This document shows, one piece after another, positions 24,181-30,650 of a DNA stretch of 64,000 nucleotides. This stretch comes from Microglena sp. YARC (lineage: Eukaryota > Chlorophyta > Chlorophyceae > Chlamydomonadales > Chlamydomonadaceae): positions 132,657,834 to 132,721,833 of the forward strand of contig CM039462.1 in assembly GCA_022414725.1 (NCBI GenBank). Direction: 5' to 3'. A program made the position numbers and the translations under genes. A model generated the notes under the pieces. That model made no database searches. It was not told the DNA's origin and saw only the letters and a list, made by a program, of their open reading frames with translations. How positions within the stretch are numbered: position 1 is the first letter of the stretch; every line of letters starts with the position of its first letter.

Positions 24181-27100
24181 TACCCCCACACACACAACAC
24201 TTGAATACCACCAACCATCCAGCCACTACTCACAAGTCCCCACCCAACCCACAGCACTCGACTGCCACCACCCATCCACTAACCACCTCTTAAAACTCCT
24301 CACCCAACACACGAGACTTGAATCTATCGACTTATCCACCTAACCCTCACACCTCCCCACCCAGCTCGCCAACCACCACCACTCACCACCCACAAATACC
24401 CGCCCCAGAAATGACACCTGAACACCACCAACCATCCAGCAAATACGCACAAGTCCCCACCCAACCCACAACACTCGACTGCCACCACCCATCCACCACC
24501 CAGCTCGCCTACCACCACCACCCACCACCCACAAATACCCACCCCACACACGACACCTGAACACCACCAACCATCCAGCCACTACTCACAAGCCCCCACC
24601 TAACCCACAACACTCGACTGCCACCACCCATTCACTACCCACCACCACCCACCACCCACAAATACCCACCCCACACACTACACTTGATTACCGCCAAACA
24701 TCCAGCCACTACTCAGAAGTCCCCACCCAACCCACAGCACTCGACTGCCACCACCCATCCTCCAACCATCCATCACCATCTACCACACAACCACCAACCA
24801 TCCAACACTCATCCACCACCCACCCACCATCCATCCACCACCCATCCACCACCCACCTGAGCGAGGGCTTGTCCCCAGCATCTGCGATAACCCTCCACCC
24901 ATCCATTACCCATCCACCACCCATTCACCACCCACCCACCATCCATCCACCACCCATCCACCACCCACCTGAGCGAGGGCTTGTCCCCAGCATCTGCGAT
25001 AACCCTCCACCCACCCACCATCCATCCACCACCCATCCACCACCCACCTGAGCGAGGGCGTGTCCCCAGCCTCTGCGATAACCCTCCACCCATCCATTAC
25101 CCATCCACCACCCATCCACCACCCACCTGAGCGAGGGCATGTCTCCAGCATCTGTGATAACCCTCCACCCATCCATTACCCATCCACCACCCATCCACCA
25201 CCCACCTGAGCGAGGGCATGTCTCCAGCATCTGTGATAACCCTCCACCCATCCATTACCCATCCACCACCCATCCACCACGCACCTGGGCGAGGGCATGT
25301 CTCCAGCATCTGTGATCACCCTCCACTGGTAGGGCTTCTCACTGGTGTCCAGGGCCCATGCATCTCCTAGGGTAGCTTTACCATCATTGCCACCCATGGC
25401 CACAAGGAAGCGGTTCGCCACCAGGCTTAAAATGTGTGCGTATCTAGCCCCAGGACCATCACCCTGCACCAGCACCCGGTGCCAACGAGGTCGCTCTGGG
25501 TCTGTGAAATCCAGGACATGAAGGTCTTCCGAGGCCATGCCAGCAGGTCCAATGCCACCCTGCACAGAGATCAGGGTTTAGGGTTTAGGGTTTAGGACTT
25601 GGGGTTTAGGGTTTAGGTTTTAGGGTTTGGATTCAGGGCTTCCTTCTCAGGCGCTTCATAATAAATTATGTGAATTGCTGTCTTATGGGTGCAACGTTAA
25701 AATCAGTCTTGGTTATACTATGATCTGGTCGGTCAGTTTTACAACCCCATGATCACATGATATGTGATCATGGGGTAATGAAACTAACAAACCAGATCAT
25801 AGAACAGCCAAGAAAACAAGTATAAGACTTATTAATCAGCTTTGCTCGTACTAAGGTCTGATATGTTAGTTTAACTACCCCATGATCACATATAACATAC
25901 CAGATCATAGAACAGCCAAGAAAACAAGTATAAGACTTATTTATCAGCCTTGGTAGTAATATGATATAATATCTTAGTTTCACTACCCCATGATCACATA
26001 TCATGTGATATGTGATCATTGGACAATGAAACTAACATATCGGATCATAGGACAGGCAAGAAAACAATATTGGGTACGCATGATAGCTAACTTCTGCATG
26101 GAGCAGCATAAAGGTTATTGGGTACACTTTGTAATTATCAGACTTATTTATCAGCCTTGGTTGTACTAAGGTCTGATGTGTTGGTTTCATTACCCCATGA
26201 TCACGTAAACCCATGTTGTGTCTACTTGTACTATGGTCTGATATGTTAGTTTCATTACCCCATGATCACGTAAACCCATGTTGTGTCTAGTTGTACTATG
26301 GTCTGATATGTTAGTTTCATTACCCCATGATCACGTAAACCCATGTTGTGCCTAGTTGTACTATGGTCTGATATGTTAGTTTCATTACCCCATGATCACG
26401 AAAACCCATGTTGTGTCTAGTTGTACTATGGTCTGATATGTTAGTTTCATTACCCCATGATCACGTAAACCCATGTTGTGCCTAGTTGTACTATGGTCTG
26501 ATATGTTAGTTTCATTACCCCATGATCACGTAAACCCATGTTGTGCCTAGTTGTACTATGGTCTGATATGTTAGTTTCATTACCCCATGATCACGTAAAC
26601 CCATGTTGTGCCTACTTGTACTATGGTCTGATATGCTAGTTTCTTTACCCCATGATCACAAAAACCTAAGCCCATGTTATTTCTAGTACCCCATAATGGA
26701 ATATTATGATTTCAATGAAATTATACCAATCATCATATGTTTACAGACACACCTGGATGGCAACCATGTTGCCAACAGCAGCAGCAGCAGCATGAGCAGT
26801 CCTGGGTGAGGTGGCATCCTCGGATGGCACAACCCTGCCCCATCATCCATACGTAGGGACCGGCATATCACATGATGTTGAACCAAGGCGAGTATGATAC
26901 CATATGATATCATACAAACTGCATCATTTTATATGGTGAAGGAGTTATCAGCAGACAGCACAACTCTGCCCCATCATTAATACATTACCCACAGCGCTGG
27001 AACAAACACACCTGGATGACCACCATGTTACTTCTAGTACCATATAATGAAATATTCTGATTTCAATGAAATGATAGCCATCATCATTTGTTTGCAAACG

Positions 27101-27412
27101 CACCTGGATGACCACCAGGTTGCTTCGAGTACCCAATAAATAAATATTATGATATCAAGCTTCATTTGTTTCCAGACGCAACCTGGATGACCACCATGTT
27201 GCTTCCAGTGCAAAGTAAACCATTAGTATGATAGCAATCATCATTTGTTCACAGCCGCACCTGGATGACCACCATATTGCCAACAGCAGCAGCAGCATGA
27301 GCAGCCCTGGGCGAAGGGGCATCGCCGGATGGTACAACCTTGTCCCATCGGCCGGACCGGACATCGAAGATATGCACATCGTTGGTCGCCCCGGCTAGCC
27401 TAATGCCCGCAG
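3508..27412 (-). CDS. BSL: BSU1/BSL-type Kelch-repeat Ser/Thr protein phosphatase (whole gene, 10 exons, 5' end missing)
   Basis: Joining ten - strand exons (27412-27261, 25559-25285, 22496-22167, 16548-15960, 12215-12059, 9664-9529, 8852-8582, 5594-5418, 4511-4394, 3728-3508) gives one open frame of about 807 residues. All nine junctions are GT...AG and agree in phase. Residues 1-275 are Kelch repeats, 275-450 a polar linker, and 500-780 a PP1-like phosphatase. All metal and phosphate-binding motifs of the PPP family are present: GDLHGQ, GDYVDRG (split over exons 6 and 7), RGNHE, HGGIGRS and [11 protein letters not shown]. In land plants BSL proteins act in brassinosteroid signalling by dephosphorylating GSK3-like kinases; in algae the substrate is unknown, so only phosphatase activity is inferred. 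Plant family members are roughly 800-1000 aa, so about 70 N-terminal residues are missing. No promoter or start exon was recognised upstream of 27,412. Confidence 0.93.
3783..4262 (-). repeat. Four copies of the BSL exon 10 5' edge
   Basis: Each copy holds the acceptor side (CAGGTRATGCAGGCGCC) and codons for [21 protein letters not shown] with few changes, then runs into G-rich spacer (C-rich on the sense strand). Approximate positions are 3,783-3,840, 3,898-3,955, 4,075-4,130 and 4,200-4,262. Confidence 0.88.
4394..4511 (-). CDS. BSL: BSL exon 9: phosphatase motif RAHE
   Basis: Visible residues 696-735. It begins after TTCCACAG with [19 protein letters not shown], followed by [20 protein letters not shown], and ends one base into a Gly codon at donor GTGAGT. 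The His of RAHE is a metal ligand, and SATNYCG replaces the SAPNYCG of PP1, as in plant BSL proteins. This exon has no obvious extra edge copies, unlike most exons of the gene. Confidence 0.95.
4540..4990. repeat. Short tandem repeats in intron 8
   Basis: TTCAGTTGGG units lie at 4,545-4,600. Below them a CACCACCA-rich array with ACGTCCCACATCAGTAC and GGACACTAACATGCAACCAAG recurs, the last copies fading into copies of the exon 8 donor region at 4,950-4,985. Confidence 0.75.
4950..5340 (-). repeat. Copies of the BSL exon 8 3' edge
   Basis: At least five copies (about 4,955-4,990, 5,085-5,120, 5,140-5,170, 5,190-5,225 and 5,235-5,340) keep the codons for [12 protein letters not shown] and a GT donor. 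The longest extends back to [16 protein letters not shown]. None of the short ones has an upstream acceptor. Confidence 0.88.
5418..5594 (-). CDS. BSL: BSL exon 8: phosphatase core
   Basis: Visible residues 637-695. It begins after CTCCTCAG with [17 protein letters not shown], then [33 protein letters not shown] and KEFCK before donor GTCAGT. Both ends are in phase 0. This is the only copy here that carries the 5' acceptor and the full 3' end with donor in one frame. The surrounding copies are partial, and the 5' copies that extend far enough carry LLWND instead of LLWSD. Confidence 0.94.
5685..6245 (-). repeat. Four copies of the BSL exon 8 5' edge
   Basis: The period is about 165 bp. Three copies have a CAG acceptor followed by codons for [17 protein letters not shown] and VLMD; two of these (5,855-5,935 and 6,020-6,100) have the same CTCAG and continue as LLWND. 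The outermost copy (6,190-6,245) is degraded. Confidence 0.9.
6246..7310. repeat. Intron 7 core with degraded exon 7 3' edges
   Basis: 6,250-6,520 is spacer. 6,530-6,610, 6,940-7,010, 7,110-7,170 and 7,240-7,320 are copies of the exon 7 end (codons for [19 protein letters not shown] and donor GTAGGT). Between them lie CCTTCC/CCCTCC tracts of about 110 bp that are themselves tandem. Confidence 0.8.
7311..8310 (-). repeat. 50-bp minisatellite derived from BSL exon 7, about 20 copies
   Basis: The unit encodes, on the - strand, a piece of exon 7 ([13 protein letters not shown]) joined to a short spacer (GWYGW). Units are 50 bp, some 49. The array carries no stop codon over long stretches in any of the three - strand frames. 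Confidence 0.92.
8330..8500 (-). repeat. Extra copy of BSL exon 7 3' half with donor
   Basis: A near-perfect copy encodes [20 protein letters not shown], then [13 protein letters not shown] and donor GTAGGT, just downstream of the real exon end. It lacks the acceptor and the first half of the exon. Confidence 0.88.
8582..8852 (-). CDS. BSL: BSL exon 7: phosphatase motifs GNHE and HGG
   Basis: Visible residues 546-636. After acceptor CCCACAG it completes GDYVDRG, then carries [32 protein letters not shown] (catalytic Asn and His), [20 protein letters not shown] and [10 protein letters not shown] before donor GTAGGT. All catalytic residues expected here are present. The part encoding [13 protein letters not shown] is the source of the 50-bp minisatellite in the next intron. 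Confidence 0.95.
8870..9000 (-). repeat. GGTTG repeat and copy of BSL exon 7 5' edge
   Basis: (GGTTG)n at 8,870-8,925 is CCAAC on the sense strand, next to the acceptor. 8,940-8,990 copies the exon start (codons for [10 protein letters not shown]). Confidence 0.85.
9001..9250. repeat. Dispersed repeat family 1, copy 1
   Basis: About 200 bp with TAGCTTTATGG, CAGAACAGCGTTTT, CGGGGTCAAAA.TAGCG and CGCTATAT..TAGCGGG. The same order of motifs recurs at 13,640-13,855, so this is an interspersed element in intron 6. Confidence 0.7.
9360..9500 (-). repeat. Copy of BSL exon 6 interior and (AT)n
   Basis: 9,370-9,445 reads [16 protein letters not shown] on the - strand, a diverged copy of exon 6. 9,450-9,497 is a nearly pure AT dinucleotide run. 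Confidence 0.8.
9529..9664 (-). CDS. BSL: BSL exon 6: phosphatase motif GDLHGQ
   Basis: Visible residues 501-546. It opens after TTCTGCAG with [20 protein letters not shown], containing the first metal-binding Asp and His of PPP phosphatases. It continues [23 protein letters not shown], where the Arg codon of the GDYVDRG motif is split by the intron (donor GTGGGT). A poly-AT run follows in the intron. Confidence 0.95.
9735..10075 (-). repeat. Three copies of BSL exon 6 5' edge
   Basis: Copies at about 9,745-9,790, 9,885-9,930 and 10,020-10,065 contain the acceptor side and degraded codons for [12 protein letters not shown], separated by (GGGTGT)n-type spacer. Confidence 0.85.
10155..11640. 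repeat. About 190-bp tandem repeat, about seven copies
   Basis: The unit contains CTTGGGG, GGCTGGCTCAGGGAGCTGCC, TAGAAGCTGCTGCT, GCTGAAAAGA.AAGCTATGG and GTCAGATGCATGTTCGTGTG. The tRNA-like element interrupts it at 11.08-11.28 kb. A single related piece lies at 45,205-45,275, so the unit is also dispersed. Confidence 0.85.
11088..11163 (+). tRNA. tRNA-like sequence, probably a tRNA-derived SINE or pseudogene
   Basis: It contains a perfect A box (TGGTCTAGTGG) and B box (GGTTCGATTCC), and a perfect T arm of five G-C pairs around TTCGATT. The loop CTTTGAG would give a Gln-TTG anticodon. The 5' acceptor strand does not pair with the 3' side (CAGTTGC), and the anticodon stem is poor. So it is not a sound tRNA gene. 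About 110 bases of unrelated sequence follow (to about 11,275) before the flanking 190-bp repeat resumes, as expected for an inserted SINE. Confidence 0.5.
11690..12050 (-). repeat. Two copies of BSL exon 5 3' edge plus (GT)n
   Basis: At about 11,808-11,870 and 11,945-12,000 the exon end (codons for VLEL and donor GTGGGTGAAAA) is repeated, with a GT microsatellite at 11,889-11,930 between copies. Confidence 0.85.
12059..12215 (-). CDS. BSL: BSL exon 5: linker to phosphatase domain
   Basis: Visible residues 449-501. It begins after AATCAG as [19 protein letters not shown], continues [22 protein letters not shown] and ends VLELR before donor GTGGGT. Plant BSL proteins have HKKVI..LL.PR.WKPP in the same place, just upstream of the catalytic core. 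The exon enters in phase 0 and leaves with one base of the Ala codon of [11 protein letters not shown]. Six extra 5' edges lie upstream and two extra 3' edges downstream. Confidence 0.92.
12290..13255 (-). repeat. Six copies of BSL exon 5 5' edge
   Basis: The period is about 165 bp. Each copy encodes [10 protein letters not shown] and then leaves the exon for CCCAACCC-rich spacer. The copies share base changes that the real exon lacks (for example silent changes in the Arg-Pro-Arg codons), so they have been copied from, or homogenised with, one another. Confidence 0.9.
13256..13640. other. Intron 4 spacer
   Basis: G/T-rich then A/T-rich unique sequence with GTTTCAAATGC repeated four times at about 13,537-13,600. 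No gene seen. Confidence 0.5.
13641..13855. repeat. Dispersed repeat family 1, copy 2
   Basis: Same order of motifs as at 9.0-9.2 kb, ending in TAGCGGGGAAAAAATCCCT. It joins directly to a family 2 copy. Confidence 0.7.
13856..14285. repeat. Dispersed repeat family 2, two copies
   Basis: GTCCAGGGGT..GCCAAGTAGGC, then CCAAGGGAC, AACCGTGACAGG and GGGGCTA.AACGAAA occur at 13,855-13,930 and 14,143-14,285. The second copy continues with CACTGATAAACTGAACCCC and AAACAAT. Other copies are at 50,045-50,152 (- strand) and 51,783-51,935. Confidence 0.75.
14286..14770. repeat. 135-bp direct repeat and AACTAGTCAGAAA repeats
   Basis: Two copies of a unit with AACAGGGGCCTGTGCACC and CCATGCCACCCCACACTCC lie at 14,300-14,520. 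Short AACTAGTCAGAAA units lie at 14,680-14,770. Confidence 0.75.
14785..15770 (-). repeat. Three copies of BSL exon 4 3' edge with CACACCA arrays
   Basis: Copies at about 14,790-14,835, 15,425-15,515 and 15,650-15,765 keep VAVYDK and GVNI codons; the last two also have SMVAR-type codons and the GTGAGTGGGTGT donor. Between them are CACACCACTACACCAC arrays. Confidence 0.85.
15960..16548 (-). CDS. BSL: BSL exon 4: last Kelch blade and linker
   Basis: Visible residues 252-448, the longest exon. It starts after CCCCCCCCAG with [18 protein letters not shown] and [10 protein letters not shown], the last Kelch blade. A Ser/Asp-rich linker follows, then the conserved BSL stretch [10 protein letters not shown]...[20 protein letters not shown] just before the phosphatase. 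The end at donor GTGAGT (ATGGTTGCCCGG, MVAR) is in phase 0, matching exon 5. The tail [16 protein letters not shown] is less conserved and the exact donor is my choice. Copies of both edges occur, one of them grossly expanded. Confidence 0.88.
16555..17430 (-). repeat. Two copies of BSL exon 4 5' edge, GT runs and poly-G
   Basis: 16,880-16,960 and 17,295-17,390 copy the exon start (codons for GPFIFIF..KGSQLL). GT microsatellites lie at 16,560-16,710 and 17,393-17,427, and a run of about 30 G at 16,963-16,992. Confidence 0.85.
17690..20795 (-). repeat. 3 kb GATGGA/GATGAA array inside a third copy of BSL exon 4 5' edge
   Basis: The array is flanked by the two halves of the exon copy. The 5' side (sense) is at 20,760-20,792 (AGTGCCTCAATGGGCCCCTTC) and the 3' side at 17,695-17,735 (AAGGCAGCCAGCTTCTGG, KGSQLL). 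Between them the FIFIF codons (TTCATC repeats, GATGAA on the + strand) are expanded to about 500 hexamers. From about 18,700 to 20,760 the unit is GATGAA, and from 17,735 to about 18,700 GATGGA. Long open frames across it (over 1,000 codons) are repeat artefacts. Confidence 0.92.
20930..21420. repeat. About 104-bp tandem repeat, five copies
   Basis: The unit contains AATGTACCACTTGTGCTGCA, GTAGCATCGTAGCA, AATAAAAGCCTG and CCCCAACTCCTACAGGCCAA. It sits between exon 3 and exon 4 copies and resembles neither exon. Confidence 0.88.
21440..22100 (-). repeat. Four copies of BSL exon 3 3' edge
   Basis: The period is about 177 bp. Each holds the codons for [11 protein letters not shown] and related residues of the exon end, with a GTAG or GTAT donor in most, then a CCCTTCC-rich spacer. 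Some carry small indels that break the frame. Confidence 0.9.
22167..22496 (-). CDS. BSL: BSL exon 3: Kelch repeats
   Basis: Visible residues 142-252. It opens after CCCCACAG with [21 protein letters not shown] and ends ...DFSRRCR before donor GTAGGG. Signatures shared with plant BSL proteins are [32 protein letters not shown] and [14 protein letters not shown]. Both edges are tandemly copied in the adjacent introns: two extra 5' edges at 22.57-22.81 kb and four extra 3' edges at 21.44-22.10 kb. Confidence 0.94.
22565..22810 (-). repeat. Two copies of BSL exon 3 5' edge
   Basis: At 22,570-22,650 and 22,715-22,800 the acceptor CCCCACAGGATGTACGCC (or near copy) and codons for [12 protein letters not shown] recur, with G-runs on the + strand between them. 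Confidence 0.9.
22910..24760. repeat. CCACC-rich tandem array in intron 2
   Basis: About 14 copies of a 110-140-bp unit with AACCATCCAGCCACTACTCA, CAAGTCCCCACCCAACCC, ACTCGACTGCCACCACCC and CACAAATACCC, with (CA)n runs. Confidence 0.85.
24855..25260 (-). repeat. Five copies of BSL exon 2 3' edge
   Basis: Each copy has the codons for DAG D.PS R and donor GTGGGTGG, followed by a (GGATGGGT)n-like spacer on the sense strand. The real exon uses GTGCGT. Confidence 0.88.
25285..25559 (-). CDS. BSL: BSL exon 2: Kelch repeats
   Basis: Visible residues 51-142. The acceptor TCTGTGCAG precedes [17 protein letters not shown], and the donor GTGCGT follows CCCAG in DAGDMPSPR. It contains two Kelch blades with the family signatures [25 protein letters not shown] and DAWALDT. 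It starts in phase 0 and ends after two bases of an Arg codon completed by exon 3. Several degraded copies of its last 40 or so bases, with donor, follow in the intron. Confidence 0.93.
25572..25632. repeat. Plant-type telomere-like TTTAGGG repeats
   Basis: AGGGTTTAGGGTTTAGGGTT and variants, about seven imperfect units next to the acceptor of BSL exon 2. A shorter run lies at 61,165-61,192. Confidence 0.7.
25700..26670. repeat. MITE-like foldbacks and a 66-bp minisatellite made from one arm
   Basis: 25,718-25,805 folds on itself with arms of about 40 bases around CATGATCACATGATATGTGA. A second inverted repeat lies at 25,960-26,050. From 26,140 to 26,660 one arm (GGTCTGATATGTTAGTTTCA, TTACCCCATGATCACG) plus TAAACCCATGTTGTG is repeated in tandem about eight times. 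Confidence 0.8.
26745..27215 (-). repeat. Copies of BSL exon 1 3' edge
   Basis: 26,755-26,835 is a long copy (codons for [15 protein letters not shown], donor GTGTGT). Shorter copies with GTCATCCAG plus GTGYGT or a variant lie near 27,010-27,030, 27,100-27,125 and 27,180-27,205. Confidence 0.85.
26862..26935. repeat. Dispersed repeat family 3
   Basis: CATATGATATCATACAAA, GCAT and the preceding AAGGCGAGTA are shared with 17,125-17,205 in intron 3. Confidence 0.65.
27261..27412 (-). CDS. BSL: BSL exon 1 of the visible set: Kelch repeat
   Basis: Visible residues 1-50. It opens after acceptor TCGCAG with [15 protein letters not shown] and closes with [19 protein letters not shown] before donor GTGCGG. 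Plant BSL proteins have a near-identical GIRLAG.TN...[11 protein letters not shown] segment. The exon enters with two bases of a codon and leaves at a codon boundary. An upstream exon carrying the start and the first Kelch blade must exist, but I could not find one between here and the sequence gap. Partial copies of its 3' edge lie downstream in the intron. Confidence 0.88.
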
Positions 27413-28055
27413 CTGCGATGAGTTCAATTGAAATTGAAATTGTTGCATCCGTGTAATACAGTTACTCACAGGACGTGATGTTTTTTTTGAAGTAAAGAGT
27501 TCAATATGAGATTGTGTGTGGGGGTACTCGCGTGTGGTAGTACGATTTTGCCGGCGCGGTTTTGCAATGGGCCGCGGGATTTTTGCAATCGGTCAGGGGC
27601 CCGCCTATTTTGTGTGCATCGATGACGCCCTTAACGATTCCACAGCATTGTTATCTGTTCGATAGGATATCAGGTATGCAGGAGGATGATGCGAAAGAAA
27701 AATCATGGCCTTGGGCACTTTACGTCTGCTCTACATTACCCTACAAAGCTGAAACTAGGCCAAACACCCCAGCTGTGCTTCAAGCGCGCTGCGCTAACAC
27801 TCTACGATCCTCAGATAGTTAACGGGGCATGCGATTTATCTACGATTCAAGTACGTTGCTCGTTCTTCGCTGGAGTAGGCGCTGGTTCACATCCTGAGGA
27901 GGTGGGGATTGGCCTGGGCACGACTTTCAGCTGGCAACGCGCGTGCAACATTCGCAATTGCCAGGCGACGGCGATAGACCTACAATTGCAAGGGACGCAT
28001 ATTTTATGCGGCTCGTTCTTCAGTGGAGTAGGCACTGCAATCGGGTCGACGTTGA
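27413..28055. other. Upstream of the visible BSL exons, nothing firm
   Basis: The expected first BSL exon (start codon and first Kelch blade) is not seen on the - strand. The motif GC.CGTTCTTC.....AGTAGGC occurs at about 27,857 and 28,015 and may reflect a local duplication. Confidence 0.4.
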
Positions 28056-28193
28056 AGGAGGGAGTTAGCTAGGGCTCGACAGGAGGCAAAGCTCCCCAAA
28101 TTCGTTCGCTATGAGTTGCTGCGCATATTCCGGAGTGTTAAGAGCGGTCTGACTCGCCAGGATATCGAACTGATAACCAATATTGCCCGGCAG
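28056..28193 (+). CDS. Possible exon of an unidentified + strand gene
   Basis: The frame RRELARARQEAKLPKFVRYE, then LLRIFRSVKSGLTRQDIELI, TNIARQ is open up to a consensus donor (CGGCAG then GTGAGG). Composition looks coding (amphipathic, charged). The acceptor is unclear (TTAG or CTAG near 28,065-28,072, without a pyrimidine tract). What follows is the 33-bp minisatellite, so a downstream exon could not be traced. It would be divergent from the BSL gene. Confidence 0.3.
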
Positions 28194-28209
28194 GTGAGGG
28201 TAGGATGTT

Positions 28210-30560
28210 GCTGAAAGACCGACTAGTGGTAGCGGATGTAGATGTTGGGATGGAGAGAGGACTGGGAGGCAGACATGGGTTGGAGCGAGGGAGGGGGAGC
28301 AATGCCCCATGGTATGGAGGGGTGGGGGCATGGGTAAAGGGAGGTGGGTGGGGTGGCCATGGGGTGGAGGGATGTGTTGGGGGTGGAGAAGGGGTGGAGG
28401 AAGGTGTGGGGGCAGCCATGGGTGGAGGGAGGTGTGTGGGGTGTCCATGGGGTGGAGGGAGGTGTGTGGGGTGTCCATGGGGTGGAGGGAGGTGTGTGGG
28501 GTGGCCATGGGTTGAAGGAGGTGTGTGGGGTGTCCATGGGGTGGAGGGATGTGTTTTGGGCAGGCATGGGGTGGAGGAGTGTGTGGGCAGCCATGGGGTG
28601 GAGGGATGTGTGTGGGGCAAGCCATGGGGTGGAGGGATGTGTGTGGGGCAGCCATGGGGTGGAGGAAATGTGTGTGGGTGTCCATGGGTGGAGGGAGGTG
28701 TGTGGGGTGTCTATGGGGAGGAGGGAGGTGTGTGGGGCAGCCATGGGGTGGAGGGAGGTGCGTGGGTGTCCATGGGTGGAGGATGTGTGTGGGGTGGCCA
28801 TGGGGTGGAGGGAGGTGCGTGGCGTGGCCATGGGGTGGAGGGATGTGTGTGGGTCAGCCATGGGGGTGGAGGAGTGTGTGTGGGGCAGCCATGGGGTGGA
28901 GGGAGGTGGTGTGGGGTGTCTATGGGGTGGAGGGAGGTGTTGGGGCAGCCATGGGGTGGAGGGAGGTGCGTGGGGTGTCCATGGGGTGGAGGGATGTGTG
29001 TGGGGCAGCCATGGGGTGGAGGAATGTGTGTGGGGTCCCCATGGGGTGGAGGGAGGTGTGTGGGGTGTCTATGGGGGGAGGGAGGTGTGTGGGTAAGCCA
29101 TGGGGTGGAGGGAGGTGTGTGGGGCAGCCATGGGGTGGAGGGATGTGTGTGGGGCAGCCATGGGGTGGAGGGAGGTGCGTGGCATGGCCATGGGGTGGAG
29201 GGATGTGTGTGGGTCAGCCATGGGGTGGAGGAATGTGTGTGGGGTGGCCATGGGGTGGAGGGAGGTGTGTGGGGTGTCTATGGGTGGAGGGAGGTGTGTG
29301 GGGCAGCCATGGTGGAGGGAGGTGCGTGGGTGGCCATGGGGTGGAGGGAGGTGTGTGGGGTGGCCATGGGTGGAGGGGGGTGTGTGGGGTGCCATGGGGT
29401 GGAGGGAGGTGTGTGGGTGCCATGGGTGGAGGTGTGTGTTGGGATCAGCCATGGGGTGGAGGGAGGTGTGTGGGGCAGCCATGGGGTGGAGGGATGTGTG
29501 TGGGGCAGCCATGGGTGGAGGAGGTGTGTGGGGCAGCCATGGGGTGGAGGAGGTGTGTGGCAGGTGGCCATGGGTGGAGGGAGGTGTGTGGGGCAGCCAT
29601 GGGGTGGAGGGAGGTGTGTGTGGGTGGCCATGGGGTGGAGGAGGTGTGTGGGTGGCCATGGGGTGGAGGGAGGTGTGTGGGTCAGCCATGGGGTGGAGGG
29701 AGGTGTGTGGGTCAGCCATGGGGTGGAGGGATGTGTGTGGGGCAGCCATGGGGTGGAGGGATGTGTTTGGGGCAGCTATGGGGTGGAGGGATGTGTTTGG
29801 GGCAGCCATGGGGTGGAGGAATGTGTGTGGGGTGTCCATGGGGTGAGGGAGGCGTGTGGGGTGTCTATGGGTGGAGGGAGGCGTGAGGGCAGCCATGGGG
29901 TGGAGGGAGGTGGCGTGGGGCACCATGGAGGAAGGAGGTGTGTGCGCAGCTATGGGGTGGAGGGGAGGTGTGGTGTGTTGGGGGCAGGCATGGAAATGGG
30001 AACATGTTCGCGGTAGCCATGGGTGGAGGGAGGTGTCAAATGCAGCCTTGGGTGAGGGCAGACTGGGGGCCAGCATGAATTGAGGGTTGGGTCAGCCATG
30101 GGGGTGAGGGGAGGTGTGTGGGGCAGCCATGGGGGAGAGGAGAGTTTGGGGCAGCCATGGGGTGGAGGGAGGTTGTGGGGCAGCCATGGGGTGGAGGAGG
30201 TGTGTGGCAGCCATGGGTGGAGGAGGTGGCGTGGGGCACCATGGGGCGTGAGGGAGGTGTTTGCGGCAACCATGTGGGTTGGAGGAGGTGTTAGAGGCGA
30301 GCCATGGGTGGAGGAGGACTGGGGGGCAGCCATGGGTGGAGGAGGTGTTCGGCAGCCATGGGGTGGAGGGAGGTGTTAGAGGCAGCCATGGGGTGGAGGA
30401 GGACTGGGGGGCACCATGAATGGAAGTGTTGGTGGTCAGCCATGGGTAGGGGGGGGGGGAGGTGTGTGGGGTGTCATGGTGGAGGGCTGCGTGGGGCCAG
30501 CCATGGGGTGGAGGGGGTGTCGTGGGCAGCCATGGGGTGGAAGGAGGACTGGGGGCCCTG
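28210..30560. repeat. About 33-bp minisatellite, about 70 copies
   Basis: The unit is GCAGCCATGGGGTGGAGGGA, GGTGTGTGGG with many single-base variants. It is open for long stretches in several frames on both strands, but the encoded text is pure repeat. Confidence 0.92.
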
Positions 30561-30587
30561 TTGCTTTGCTAGTGTTACCATTATATA

Positions 30588-30650
30588 TTAATAGATAGAG
30601 ATAGATAGATAGATAGATTAATAGATAGATAGATAGATAGATAGATACAG
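30588..30650. repeat. (GATA)n microsatellite
   Basis: About 14 imperfect ATAG/GATA units. Confidence 0.9.

Noticed and set aside
24855..25260. CRISPR-like regular repeats
   Set aside because: Eukaryotic context; the repeats are exon-edge copies with degenerate spacers, and no cas genes are present.
28205..30016. 600-codon Gly/Trp/Val/Cys open frame
   Set aside because: It follows the 33-bp minisatellite exactly, and other frames on both strands are also open.
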